A DNA stretch of 64,000 nt from Rhabditoides inermis. Lineage: Eukaryota; Nematoda; Chromadorea; Rhabditida; Rhabditidae. The translations under genes were made by a program, and so were the position numbers. The DNA is taken from contig CAWZYM010000280.1 of the NCBI GenBank assembly GCA_963966185.1, positions 248,001 through 312,000 of the forward strand. The letters run 5' to 3'. Below are positions 24,126 through 35,663 of the stretch, in pieces; position 1 is the stretch's first letter, and each line of letters starts with the position of its first letter. The notes below the pieces were generated by a model. That model saw nothing but the letters and a program-made list of their open reading frames with translations, did not search any database and was not told where the DNA came from.

Positions 24126-24981
24126 GTGGATGTTCGAATCTAGTGGAGAAGAGATTGGAAATGAGTTTTATTCAGTAAACTTAATGTCTTTTTATTGATT
24201 TCCACTCACGGCATTGCTGTGGGAGTTGGCTGGCCGGCCAGTTTCCAGTACGGCTGTTCCTGCAGATGTGGTATGTTTTCAAGAGCCTAACTTGAGTGTT
24301 TTGTATGTTCTTTACTCACCTTATAACTCACCACATCCAATACAACAGTAGGAAACCGAAAACAGGACACTTGGCGAGGTGATGGTCCCTTGCATCCTGC
24401 AATGGTCCCCAGAACCCAGCAAACATTGTGTACCACCAGAAATTGTTCAGAATGTTTGAAAACATGCCTCTGTCAAATTGCACATCAATCCGTCCGAATT
24501 CAGGTCAAATAGCGAGGTTCTGGTCCCTTGTATGACGAGGATGGTCCCCAGCACCCATCCGTTGTTATAAACCACCAGATATTGTTCAGGACCGTCGAAA
24601 ACATACCTCTGCTTATTTTCAGATTATTTGAGATCATTTGAACCGATTTACGCAACTTGCATTAGGAGATGGTCCCCAGAATGAAATAGACTTTTCCATT
24701 CTTACTATTTTGTTCTTCGACCTTCATAATGTCAGAATCCAAAATTTCAGCCTTCTATACAAAGTTTCAGCCGAATTATGAATGATTGAAAAAAGTGAAG
24801 TATATTATCATGAGAATTTTTCAAAATTTTTATAACCCACTGAAACGACCCCGAAAAACTTGTTCTGGGCCCGCTGCATTGCGCCGGGCACAAAAATACT
24901 CTCTCCGCCGCACCGGGCCAGCCAATCATAAGTGTCTTGACTAGCGGGAATCTATCCGTGGCACCCAGTGGCACCCAGATA

Positions 24982-25484
24982 GTACGATAGCAACTCAGGT
25001 CTTAGTCAAACACGTGTCCTGCTTCCTCAAGGTAAACAACATGTTTTAATATATCTTATCATGTTCACGAACGATTGCAATCCATGAATTATATTTCAAT
25101 TGAAAAATGTTCCATCTTGTGACGGAATTTGTGTGAAACGTACATATTGCAGGTTGAGTCTTCACTCTCCGCTCCCCGCTTCCCATCGTCACGCGCACAC
25201 CAAGAACAACATCTCCGTCTCCGTAGACGAAACTGCGTTTTTGTTCGCTTTGAAATAAACTTGGAAATCTTGTATTGATCGATGCTGCGCATGAATTTGG
25301 GAATGTGATATTGATGTACTGACATTTTCCATGAATGGAAAATTGATTTGGGTTCTAGGATACAACGGTGTTTGATTGTTCTGTTCTGTTTCTTTCAAAG
25401 TGACGTACGTTTCAACGCGCGTTCAATTTCTTCGATTTCCGCCAGCAGTCAAATCAGTCCACGGTTGCGCATGCCAGCTACATG
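24982..25484. repeat. Inter-palindrome segment, copy 2
   Basis: Near-identical to 17694-18194. It ends at the same CAGCTACATGT word, after which copy 1 enters palindrome 2 and copy 2 enters a tRNA-like sequence. Confidence 0.85.
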
Positions 25485-25556
25485 TCTCCTTGGCGCAGCT
25501 GGTTAGACACGCGTCTCTCACGCTGAGGGTCGCGGGTTCGAATCCACCCTACTGTT
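25485..25556 (+). tRNA. tRNA-like sequence (pseudo-tRNA or tRNA-derived head)
   Basis: The stretch CTCCTTGGCGCAGCTGGTTA has a good A box (TGGCGCAGCTGG) and is followed by a perfect B box, GGTTCGAATCC. The anticodon arm seems to lack bases (TCTCA-CGC-TGAGG), the T stem has two mismatches and the acceptor ends do not pair, so it is unlikely to be a working tRNA. It sits exactly at the break between duplicated DNA and the NeSL-like element, so it may be the head of a small element or a former insertion target. Confidence 0.5.
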
Positions 25557-25705
25557 TTGCGTGTGCAAGCGTGTGCAAGCGTGGCTGCTTGGCACTAGAC
25601 CAAGTGACGGGTCCAACTTTCCAGCTCCGCCCATTCCTGGCCGATTGGAGACGACTTTATCAAAAGAATGCGAAGAAAGCGTATCCTTGTCCATGGAGAG
25701 AACAA

Positions 25706-26083
25706 ATGGACTTGGAGCCGGGAACAAAAAGTAAAATGTACATGGAATTCGTGTGCAGAGTGTGCAATGAAGTTTTTGACACAGTTGGAAATGCAACTGT
25801 ACATGCGAAGAAAAAACATCCAGAAATGGAACAGTTTGAGAAGAGTCAGGAAGAAATGCGAAAAGAAAAGATAGGAAAAAGACACGCTGCCTACGCAGAG
25901 AAAAGGAAACAGAGTTCACAGTACGATGATGAGACAGAGACTAGTCAGTCAGCTGATCCACCATCACAGACAGAATCGATTGCCCCCTCGCAGTCAGTGA
26001 GTGAAGGCAACGGCCGAAAAAGAAAGATAGTGGATGGCAGCGCACAGACGAAGAGAGTGTGCACTGAACCACTGGAAATAGTC
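25706..26083 (+). pseudogene. NeSL-like retrotransposon, N-terminal part with C2H2 zinc finger
   Basis: The frame begins MDLEPGTKSKMYMEF and contains a C2H2 finger: FVCRVCNEVF, then a 12-residue spacing to HAKKKH. It is followed by a charged stretch and a Ser/Thr/Gln-rich linker. N-terminal zinc fingers that bind DNA are typical of R2- and NeSL-type non-LTR retrotransposons. The frame is cut at 26084 by inserted DNA and the rest of the element resumes at 29788. The ATG at 25706 is chosen because upstream in-frame codons translate the tRNA-like sequence. Confidence 0.65.
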
Positions 26084-26936
26084 GTTATAGCTCCGCTGCG
26101 CTACGCCATAACGCTAATTTTAAGTCTGTAACCGTAAACGCAAAAGTAGGGGAAGGACGTGCTTTATTCGGGTAGTGAAACGCAATGTATGTGGGGTTTA
26201 GCACCGTCGACTGTCGACGGATCGGGCGACGGGGTCGCCTCATCTCTTGCTTGATCTTGTGTCATGAAATGACGGAACTGGCTGGCGAGGCCAAAGCGTG
26301 GAAGATGAAAGTCAGCGGCTAAAAGCGAATTAAAAACCTACCTGGGCTGAAAGTGCTGACATGAGGAAAAGACTGAAACATGATATAAAGGATATTACCG
26401 TATACCAGTAGTGAGAGCGGAGAACGCAGCGCGAAATGAAGGTTACCACACTATCTAGTTTCGATACCGCGCGTACGCAACGCCCACTGCACTCGCCACC
26501 GCCGAGCCCTTGTGCGCGCGGTACGGTAGGGTACGGCATCTAGTGGCACGTGGTAAAGACGTGCGCCGAGTGTCAGGATTGTATTGTCTGCGGCGCTGAT
26601 TTCGATACACGTAGAGATACGATAACTTGTATGCAGCACCGGCTGCACGGCATGCGTCGGGACCGTGTACAGCGTGGGTGCGAGACCACGCGCAGTGAGC
26701 ATGAAGGCGTTCTTTGATTCGTCGTGTGTTCGTGTGAGAACGAGCCACCGGGTGGGAGGGCGGAAGGTGGCCTATCCTTGTTGCTGTGCGGGAGGGAGGG
26801 TGGAACAGCAACGCCTAGAATGGAGACTCGCCGCGCGGCCGGCCCAGCCGAGGCTAAGCCCCGCCCCCTGACCACACTTTCTCGTAGACAGTGCACACTA
26901 TCCGCGCATTGCGTTTCCGACAGCCTCAAAACACGC
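26084..26936. mobile_element. Nested element A with shared ends
   Basis: It starts TTATAGCTCCGCTGCGCTAC and ends CAGCCTCAAAACACGCA. The first 80 bp or so match the start of element B (26937), and the last 130 bp or so (from about 26806) match the end of B. The interiors differ. The two ends are not inverted copies of each other. Near the start there is a short stem, TTATAGC...GCCATAA. No coding motif is visible, so it looks like a non-autonomous element. Confidence 0.65.
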
Positions 26937-28796
26937 ATTATAGCTCCGCTGCGCTACGCCATAACGCTAATTTTAAGTCTGTAACCGTAAACGCAAAAGT
27001 AGGGGAAGGACGTGCTAGAACAGAAAAACATACGCGCTGGTATCTGCACCGTGTGAAAGGCATGCACGTGTGCGGGTGCCATGGCTAGGTAGGCAGTGAA
27101 TAGCACGCGTGCTATCTCAGGCACCGGCTCCGATGTCGCCACCTGCAAGTGAGTCGGCTCACCATGTCGTTTTGTTACCCTGCTTCAACCCTCTCGTCGC
27201 TCTGCTAAACACATACAGGTTTTAATGAATCTCGTGTCACATTCGTACTCAATATTTGTTTCGAACCGGAGAATCGCGCTGGTAAGAGCCGACGTATACG
27301 CAGTAGCCACAATGCAAACGAGACATAATGCATGTGCTGGGAGAAGTAGGATGAGCATGGGAGAACGTCAGCACTGAATACGTATCGTGCACTGTCGATG
27401 CAATGACTACGGTTGCCACCGATACCGCTGAGGCGTGACCTCGTGACGCGGTAATCGAAAGTCCTCAGGAAAGCGATGCGGCGATAGCTGTTTCGGAAGA
27501 GGGAACGAACGATGGCGAATCGAATATGCGCACGTGGTGCACCACCATCGGAGACCACCTAATAACGTTATCTTCATATTGTGCCCCACGAACGAGGGCG
27601 AATGCGAACCGTGACGCTAGCGGAAGGAACCGTCGGCGGCTAGACGCAAATGGCAACAGGCGGAAAACGAGTGTGAAGTGAAGTCGGTGTGATATGCGAC
27701 TACCGAGCAATACACAACAACCACCAATCCTCCTTAAACATTCGGGCGACGCGAGAAAATATTAAGATCGATCAGACAACAGGTCCTTTCTCCCTCTCTT
27801 GCTTTCAGCTAATTTGCATTCAGACCATCGCATTCAGAGCGTCTGTAACCCAACGCGTAAAAGAACAACACGCAACGCAGAAGCAAACTATCAGAAATGT
27901 TAACTCGAGCCTCCACGTTATTGTTGCGCCTAGTCATCGTCACCGAACGCCATCGCGCGTACTGCATACTCGGATGTCGTCACTGATGTTCAACGGCACC
28001 TCGTGTGAGCGGGCAGATGGAAGCGGCGGCGAGAAGGTGCGGACGAGACAGACGACAGCGGAAGCGGTATGGGCATTCTGAAGTCATCGACGTGTCCGAG
28101 AAGAGGGAGCAGCTGCACTCGTGTGATGAGATCGGAAATGTCGGGTCGGGCGTCGGGCCTGAGTCGGTGCGGTCGGTGTTGAATACCTTGGCGCTCCTAC
28201 CCGAAGAGCCGACGATAAATTCAGTGTAAAGAAGCTATAACACTATGTCCACCACAGTGAATAACTCAAAGCTCGTACAACGCATCCACCCGTGCTTTCT
28301 GCTTTGGACACTCACTCGCCCTTTTCGAAGCAGCTCCCACTCCTATAACCTCCAGCCCCCAGCAATACGGGCGCCTTTTTCTAAATAATATCAGAACGAA
28401 CGCGCTCGAAGCGCTAATACACTGGCTGGACGATCGACGAGTTCGTAGACGCGAATCACTACGCGCGTATCCTAGGATGAAGACGAGTTCGCTGACATCT
28501 CCTACACTGACACGCACTGAGCACCGACGCACTGATGCACCTTCGGCTGGAACGCCTTATCGAATCACAGGCACCAACAGTGTCCGGTCCAACGAAAAGC
28601 TGATTCCAACATAAACACGAAGCTCCTCGCGCATTAAATCTGGCCCGCACGCGTCATCGCCATCGGAACGTTGAATGTTGAGATACCGAAATTGGGGGCC
28701 TAATTCTACCGTTGAAGACAAATCGGCAACACATCAATCATGGCACACGCAAACTCTTCGCGTATTGCTTCGGGCTCTCGGCTCGCACGTGCGCAT

Positions 28797-29240
28797 CATC
28801 GGGTCACTGAATACGGAGGGACGCTGTTCCAAACGCACTCGCCTCTCGGATGCGGCTCACACACATCGCCAGATCACTAAATCCAGCAGGAACACTGATC
28901 CCATCCGCTCGCAGATCTCCTCGCCTCTTGCCTGCGGCCCACACACATCGTCGGATCACTGAATCCGGAGGGACACTGATCCCGTTACACTCGCAGATTT
29001 CCTCGCCTCTTGCCTGCGGCCCACACACATCATCGGATCACTGAATCCGGAGGGACACTGATCCCGTTACACTCGCAGATTTCCTCGCCTCTTGCCTGCG
29101 GCCCACACACATCATCGGATCACTGAATCCGGAGGGACACTGATCCCGTTACACTCGTAGATCTCCACGCATCTCGCATGCGGCTCACACACCATGGGAT
29201 CATCGAGTCCGAAGGAACACTCATCCTTACACGCAGCATC
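28797..29240. repeat. 82-bp tandem repeat inside element B
   Basis: The word TCCTCGCCTCTTGCCTGCGG recurs at about 28918, 29000 and 29082, with degenerate units on either side. The unit includes ATCACTGAATCCGGAGGGAC. Confidence 0.9.
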
Positions 29241-29655
29241 ACGTATCGGCCGGAGAACCGCGCGCATACACGAAGGTCACAAATATATGCAGCATAACGA
29301 AATCAGAATGAAAAAGAAACATATCTCCTAGACATAAACCTAACAAGCAAGGCGAGCCGGAAAATTGCTGTCAATAGTGCGACAAAGCGATAGCGAAGTT
29401 TCCGCTGGATAAGGGAAATAGTAGATTAACCTACGCGAGGCTAAACCTTCCTAGGTACATAAAAAACAAAGCTAAAATCTGGAGAAAGAATTACGAATAG
29501 CTCACGAACCATTTCGAAATTACGAAACGGGCTACATACTAACGAATGCGCTGACAAGGATAGAAAAAGTGCGCGAAATATTCATATAGCACCCCGACAT
29601 ACTTAAAACAACAAACATATAAGAACATCCAGAAATACGCTACCCAAAACGTTAC
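29241..29655. other. Right interior of element B; nothing recognised
   Basis: AT-rich sequence between the 82-bp repeat and the shared right end. No motif seen. Confidence 0.4.
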
Positions 29656-29787
29656 AGCAACGCCTAGAATGGAGACTCGCCGCGCGGCCGGCCCAGCCGA
29701 GGCTAAGCCCCGCCCCCTGACCACACTTTCTCGTAGACAGTGCACACTATCCGCGCATTGCGTTTCCGACAGCCTCAAAACACGCAA

Positions 29788-31081
29788 TAGATCGATGAAT
29801 GAGGCAGAGACGCAGAGTGAACCAGGCAATGATGCTGCGGATCACTCAAGAGTCGATGTAGTTAGAGAGAACGTGAATGGAGAGGAAAGGCCGCATGCGA
29901 GCCGCGATACCGCTTTGATAAGAGAATGCGAGGAGATGAGTGGAATAGAGTCCAGCCAGCTGTCAGCTGGTGTGACTGTGCGAGAAGAGAGATCGCAGTC
30001 TGATCTACCAACGCCCGAGGAGGCGAGTCAAGACGGACCGGTCGATCAATACCAATCAATTGAAATTGAAAATCATGAAATTGAGAGCCCATTGATGCCA
30101 TCTGAGGAAACTGTGGATCTTGATGAATTTGAGGAATATCGAGTGCAAAGCGACCTGACCAAGTCGGCGATGGCTTGTCTCAATCACAGTGAGGGTGCGA
30201 ATTCGCGGTTGAGCAATCAAGCAATCCATACGTTTCTCATTTCGAAATACCGTAATACGAGCACATATGTGATGAACCCCGCTGTCGTGCGTGGAGTGAT
30301 ATGGAAATACAAAGGAAGCGAGATCGCAACAAGTCACACAATACAAGACACAAAGTACAGTAAAGTGGTGCTACCGTACCACTACAACAACCACTGGATG
30401 CTAGTTGTGGCTGATAAGACACACGAAAAAGCTACCGTATACGATCCCAGACAATGTAACTCGATCGATAATAGATCAATCGATAAACTGGAGCGCCTGT
30501 TCGGTCGCGAGGTACAATATGCCGAGCCTGCCACCTACAGTAGGCAGGAGATAAATGAAGTGAATTGTGGATTGAGAGTTGTGATGATACTAGAACAACT
30601 AATTGATAATCGACCGCTTTTTCACTCGATTGGAGAGCTGGAACAGCTGAGAGTGAGAATGAGAACAAAGATTCATAATGAGAGAACGAGTCACATACCG
30701 AAACTCATGGATATTGACTTGTCTTACATGCAGGTGAACCCCATGCCACTTTCCGTGAAGAGGAGTTGGCTGAAGAAGCTCAATAAGACGACCTCGTTTG
30801 AACAGGTCGAGTATGTAGCTGATCAGTTTGTGAAATTTGCATACCTAAAGATGAAAGAAGAACACGCGGAAGCGTGTAAACTATTGGAGGATGAGTTGCC
30901 GTCATGCGAAGCTCTCGCTGATCGGACAATGCAACCAAAGCAAAACAAAAAGAGACGAGGCTGCGCCCCGAGAGAGCAGAATGATTTAAGGACACTATAT
31001 AAGAAAAACAAAGCACATGCGGTGAAACGTATTCTTGGCGAAGAGTCGAAGGACTGCGAAATTGGAATCAACAAAGTTTAA
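29788..31081 (+). pseudogene. NeSL-like retrotransposon, Ulp1-type cysteine protease region
   Basis: The open frame continues after the nested insertion, reading an acidic linker and then a C48 (Ulp1/SENP-like) protease fold. The triad candidates are His in YNNHWMLVVADK (codon 30392-30394), Asp in ATVYDPRQ (30443-30445) and Cys in NEVNCGLRVV (30566-30568), in the H-D-C order of the family. A Ulp1-like protease upstream of the reverse transcriptase is the known signature of the NeSL lineage first described from Caenorhabditis. A basic tail (KQNKKRRG) follows. The frame ends at TAA 31079-31081, before the reverse transcriptase, so the polyprotein is broken here. I found no missing triad residue. 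Confidence 0.75.
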
Positions 31082-31089
31082 AGTTACTT

Positions 31090-33560
31090 TCGCAAGACGA
31101 CTACGGTCGCGCCATGCGACTATGATGCGGTGAGGCGGCTAGCAGCCAACCAACCCAAGTTGAACATCTCCGACTCATTGTTGAGGCGGTTCGGACAAAA
31201 CGAAGTGTTGACTGTTTAAAAAAAATAAGCCTAATACGGCGCCGGGACCAGATGGCATTATGTATAGTGACCTTATCCTGGCCGAACCTGAAGGGCTGTT
31301 CATTACTGAACTGTTCAATCGATGCATGCGAGAACAGCGCATCCCGAAAAGCTGGAAAGAAACGAATACGTCTCTCATTTACAAGAAGGGAGACGAGATG
31401 GATATTGAAAACTGGCGACCGATCAGTCTTATGAATGTTCTGTACAAAGTGTACACGGGTCTCTTGACAAAGAGAATGTGCGCGATTGAAGGAATGATTA
31501 GTGATTGCCAGAAGGGCTTCACAAATAGAGAAGGTACATTGGAGAACATTGCTCTTCTCCGAACACCGATTCAACACGTCAAAGCGATAAAAGGTGACAT
31601 TTGTGTATCATGGCTCGACCTTGCCAATGCATTTGGCAGCGTGCCACACATAGCGATATTCGAGGCCCTCAGGGCTTTTGGCTTCCCGCCCTAATTTCGA
31701 CACATCATTGCGGACTTGTACGATGGAGCATCATTCCGCCTAAATACAAAGCACGATCAAACTAAAAGCATATGAATGAATGCAGGTGTGAAACAGGGTG
31801 ACCCAATCTCGCCTATCTTGTTCAACATTGTGCTGGAAATGATCATTCGAGCACATCTAAAGAGAGTGAAACCTTTGGAAATCCTTGGCCAGAGGTTTTC
31901 GCTGCTGGCTTTTGTTGATGACATGGCTGTGATCACGAAGAACCATTCGGACATGCAATATCAGCTAGAGAGAATGGCAGCTGACGCAAACCAGATCAAT
32001 TTGATATTTGAGCCACGCAAATGCGGCACACTCACTATCCAAAAAGGAAGAGTGATTACGAAAGAGACAAAGATGTATGACCAGTGCATTACTGTACTCG
32101 GTGAATCAGACAGTTACAAGTATCTATGTGTAAATGTCGGTTTTCGCGATATAATCGAACTGACTGAATCACTCGAACAAATGAAAATCGATACAAGGAA
32201 GCTGGCAGCAGCCAGAGGCTCGCTTAGTGGCGATCAGCTGAAAGACGCATTCATGACCTCTGTGATTTTGCGCCTATACTATTTCGCGATGAATGACAAG
32301 TTGCCAATAAGCAGCATTGATGAGCTAGAGGACGCTCGCAACAACTGTTGCCCACATACAGAATGTGAAGGGTGGAGTGCCGAAGCCGTACTTGTACTGC
32401 TCGAAAGGCTTCCATATGCAACATTCGAAAGACATCATGTATACTGGTAATATAAACACGACAATAAAGCTGTTGTGGTCGGACGATGCCTATATAAAGA
32501 ATGTGTTTTGGAATCTTCTGGACTACATTTCAGTAACTTGGATTGGAGTGCAAGAGGCAATCACGCTCGATAAGAAAGAGATGTGTGCACGCTATTTGAA
32601 TGATGACCAGTTGGGATACCGAATCGGGTCACACGGTAGCCAGACAAATGTGATGCGCAACTGCCGAGAGGCGGTGCGACACTTCAGAAAGACTATGCAC
32701 GTTTTCAATGTGAAATGTGTGAAAGGTGAGCTGGTGGTTGATATGCAAGCAACCCCAGCCAGCAAAAAACCGATAACCGATAGAAAGATGAAACATCTCC
32801 TCAAACGGAGAATCACGTGTGCGCTGGAAGAGTGCAACATTGAGAGAATGAGTACCGAATACTCGATAATCGGAAACAATTTCGATATGTTTGTGCAAGA
32901 CAATCAAAATGTGAGAATCCTACGAGGCAAATTGCCGCAGGCAATAACTGAGGGTGCGATTAAGTGGAGACACCGGGCACTGCTCAATAATTTACCTCTG
33001 AAAGGATCGAGATTCAATTCGAAGAATGCAGAATCAGACAAGATATGCTCTGTGTGCAATGAGAGAAAGATTGAGACGCTTGCTCACGTGCTCAATGGGT
33101 GTGAAGCTCATTTGAAAACGGGAGTAACGGACAGGCATAACAACATTCAAGACATAATAGTAGCTGCTGCGGAAAAGAGCGCAGTGAATCAAAATGCTTG
33201 GATTGAGACTGATACGCGCAATGCGATAGATGGAGGAAACCTCCGCCCCGACATTGTGCTGAAAAAAGAGAGGGAAAAAGAAGTGGTGATAGTGGATGTG
33301 CGTGTCTCTTTTGGAAAGGGAATCGAGTCATTCCACAACGCTGCTGCTGATAAAATCGATAAGTACACTGGTATTGCTGAAACATATAAAGCGTTGGGTT
33401 ACAAAGTATCTCTTCACCTTTTCCTTGTCAGTTCTCTCGGTGACTATTGGAAAGAGAATGATAGTGCGATGAAAGCTCTTGGAATTCAAAAGACTTCTGC
33501 TGCTGAGGGACCAACGACGGACGCGGCCGGACCCAAGTCATTTGCCAACTACCCAAGAAA
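31090..33560 (+). pseudogene. NeSL-like reverse transcriptase and restriction-like endonuclease (broken)
   Basis: Motifs in order: NTAPGPDGI near 31229; NWRPISL; CQKGF; motif A WLDLANAFGSVPH with Asp at 31617-31619; GVKQGDPISPILFN; motif C FVDDM with the Asp pair at 31917-31922. Later comes a zinc knuckle, CSVCN...HVLNGC (33046-33105), and a restriction-like endonuclease core, RPDIVL with Asp 33250-33252 and VVIVDV with Asp 33295-33297. This order is that of R2/NeSL-type non-LTR retrotransposons, which copy RNA at a nicked target. Breaks: a poly-A frameshift near 31220, stops at about 31693 and 31772, and a frameshift near 32350. Similarity to other local DNA resumes from about 33620, so the 3' end lies before that. 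Confidence 0.8.
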
Positions 33561-33624
33561 AACTCCAAACACCCCCAATGCCATACAATCTGAGAAAAAT
33601 CATTTCAATCATCTCTCTCTCTCT

Positions 33625-33770
33625 TTCACACAGGAAAGATTTTCGGTTTTCAGAACGGACTCGCATCCCGCGGGGAAATCACGTGAGCAGCACGCATCAA
33701 CTCCCCCATTTGGCTGCACACTCTCATTATTTCGAGTTCCGATAGCTTCATTGACTCTTTTAACTGTACG

Positions 33771-33773
<3 letters not shown>
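33625..33773. repeat. Sequence shared upstream of receptor copy 2 and of 36000
   Basis: The words GGTTTTCAGAACGGACTCGC and GGGGAAATCACGTGAGCAGC recur at about 35929-35995. Each copy follows a CT-rich tract. The element includes a CACGTG box. It may be a promoter-proximal repeat or a transposon end. Confidence 0.6.

Positions 33774-33849
<76 letters not shown>
33774..33849. repeat. (TA)n microsatellite
   Basis: Long TA dinucleotide tract ending about 45 bp before the ATG of receptor copy 2. Confidence 0.97.
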
Positions 33850-33853
<4 letters not shown>

Positions 33854-33894
33854 TCAGAACCTTGCCGGCTAAGTTACAACAAAGTGAGTGAACG

Positions 33895-35663
33895 ATGTCG
33901 ACTAGCGCAACTGACTGGAGTTTTGTCTACGGAGCGTCAGCCTCCCTTTGTGTTGTGAGATTTTTTTTTATTTATTTTCAAATGGGCAAATTATTATTTA
34001 GTGCGGGTTGCTGGGTATGTTTTTTAACGCATTTTCCGTTATGTTGCTGTTCAAAAATGCGACACTTCGAAGTGCTTTTGGTATGTTTCTTCAAAAACTT
34101 TTTAAAAATTCTTATAAAAAAAGTGTTCAGGTGTTTTATGCGCCTCTCACACAGTTGCAAATTTTGGAGTTTGTTCATTGTTCGTGATATGGTGTGTTCC
34201 CATAGCGTTCTTGTGAGTTAAAATGACGTTTTTCTTTGAAAAACAAACTTGTTTCCAGCCAACGACCTGACATCTCTTATACGACTCTTGGAAATATGTT
34301 AGGAATGATTCTGACGGGGTTTTGGAACGTTGGCATGTACTCACATCTTGTTATTGCAATAAACAGAATTGCAGGTCCACTAAGGGCAACATATACTCAG
34401 TTGACACTTTTCTTTTAGCAACTTGCTTCCCGATAGCAGCTCGCAATTTTCTCACATTTCGATCGAGTTTTTTCGTCGTTGTCATCGTATGGCTGCTAGC
34501 CTGCTGTCACATGGCACCGTACCTGATCTATCGTACATGTGTTTTTCCAGACATTTTTCCACGCTCATTTTCAGAAAGCAGCTGCTACATGAACTTTGAT
34601 CCCTCAATAGTAATGTGGGTAGCTGCTGAGACGCCATGTGGACACGTGATGACTGTGTGAGTACGATGTATTCGTATAACGTCATCAAAACGTTTTTCAG
34701 ATACACTGACTATTACACTTCGCTGTTCACGGTGGCCTGTATCATTCTCATCGATGCGTGCACATTCGTGAAATTGCGAGCGACATCGGTATCATGCACA
34801 GCGGAATATCCGCTAATTGGCCAATAGGGAAAATTCGCCGGGGTGGGCAGCGGCACATATGGAGTGTTTCGGCCACTGAACGGCCAGTAAGGCTGACGTG
34901 TTCTTTCCGCCTGCAGGCCGCAGCGCGCGCGACAGAGACGCGGCGCGGCGCCCCGCCCCCGAAGCGCATTTCAGACACAACGCAACGCAATAACGCAAAA
35001 CGCAAAATGCATGCGTTTTCTATGCAGCGACTCTAGAAGGTGCGAAACACAGCCACAGCTGCACGCACCATGCGGCGAAACGCATTTTGGCGTGCGGTTG
35101 CACTTTGCAATCGGAAACGCATGCCGCACATGCGTTGTATAAAAAACCTTTAGATTCCAAGAGCGCGGCACCCCACCCCGTTTTTTTTTCTTTCTTTGAA
35201 AAACGAGGACTTCGGGCAGCCATGATTATGTAAAATTGAGTTCGCTCATTCGAAATTGTTTCAGAATGACGTGGGCAGATCGAAAACGCACAGGAAGCTA
35301 GAGATCCGATTTTTCACCCAGTCCTGTCTTCATGGGTTCATTTTCGTGTCGGAAATCGCTTGTTTCAGCTATATCTGCACATTTTCGGGCGATTCACGGT
35401 GGCTATGGTAAAATCAAAGTATTATCACAGCACACAAGTTGTTTAGGTTTCTCACAACAACGTTTGCGTGGGTGTTCTGTCATCTCATGGACGGGTAAAC
35501 TCCACTTTGCATGATCTAACATAAAACATTTCATAGGGTCTGCTTTGTGTGTTTTCACTTCGGTCGAGCCCAATTCCGAAACACAGCTTTAAATGTTATT
35601 CCCGTACAGTCAATGTTTCCAAAATGTAAATATCAATGTTTCCAAAATGTAAATAAACTATGA
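33895..35663 (+). CDS. Srx-like serpentine chemoreceptor (7TM GPCR), copy 2
   Basis: Paralogue of the gene at 7544-9256 with the same nine-exon structure: 33895-33954, 34002-34080, 34155-34212, 34259-34374, 34419-34656, 34701-34788, 35265-35407, 35447-35494, 35537-35663. The joined length is 957 nt (318 residues), all junctions in frame. Core words are conserved: [50 protein letters not shown] and [16 protein letters not shown]. The C-terminus differs: a repeated TCAATGTTTCCAAAATGTAA unit in the last exon gives a longer tail. Introns differ by small indels while exons hardly change, suggesting function was kept after duplication. Predicted to act as a sensory receptor in the plasma membrane; ligand unknown. 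Confidence 0.85.
34789..35264 (+). mobile_element. Transposon-like insert in intron 6 of receptor copy 2
   Basis: Same GC-rich insert as in copy 1 (8412-8887), nearly identical base for base. It predates the gene duplication. Confidence 0.5.

Larger units (their letters stand above)
18195..24981. mobile_element. Palindromic Merlin-like element 2 (left end truncated)
   Basis: The second palindrome starts abruptly at sequence equivalent to 12824, so it lacks about 500 bp of the left outer arm. The left arm then holds six 481-bp periods and the right arm four. The right end (24130-24981) matches 16830-17693. The centre again carries the Merlin-like exons. The truncated start is where the duplicated block joins the inter-palindrome segment. 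Confidence 0.7.
26937..29787. mobile_element. Nested element B, directly joined to element A
   Basis: Begins with the same 80 bp as element A immediately after A's end (ACACGCA/TTATAGC) and closes with the same 130 bp at 29656-29787. The 2.6-kb interior is different from A and contains an 82-bp tandem repeat. Open frames inside show no known domain. Head-to-tail joining of two elements with identical ends inside one retrotransposon is unusual. Confidence 0.65.

Noticed and set aside
25485..25556. Functional tRNA gene
   Set aside because: The A and B boxes are good but the anticodon loop is short, the T stem is mismatched and the acceptor ends do not pair.
28797..29240. CRISPR-like array
   Set aside because: The 82-bp units are contiguous tandem repeats without unique spacers, in a eukaryotic transposon.
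26084..29787. LTR retrotransposon with direct terminal repeats
   Set aside because: The repeated ends are different sequences at left and right, both elements carry both, and there is no primer-binding site, polypurine tract or gag-pol coding.
32365..33891. A 508-residue ORF taken as one protein to its stop
   Set aside because: Only the part up to about 33560 is retrotransposon. The rest reads through a CT tract, a shared repeat and (TA)n, so the C-terminus is accidental.
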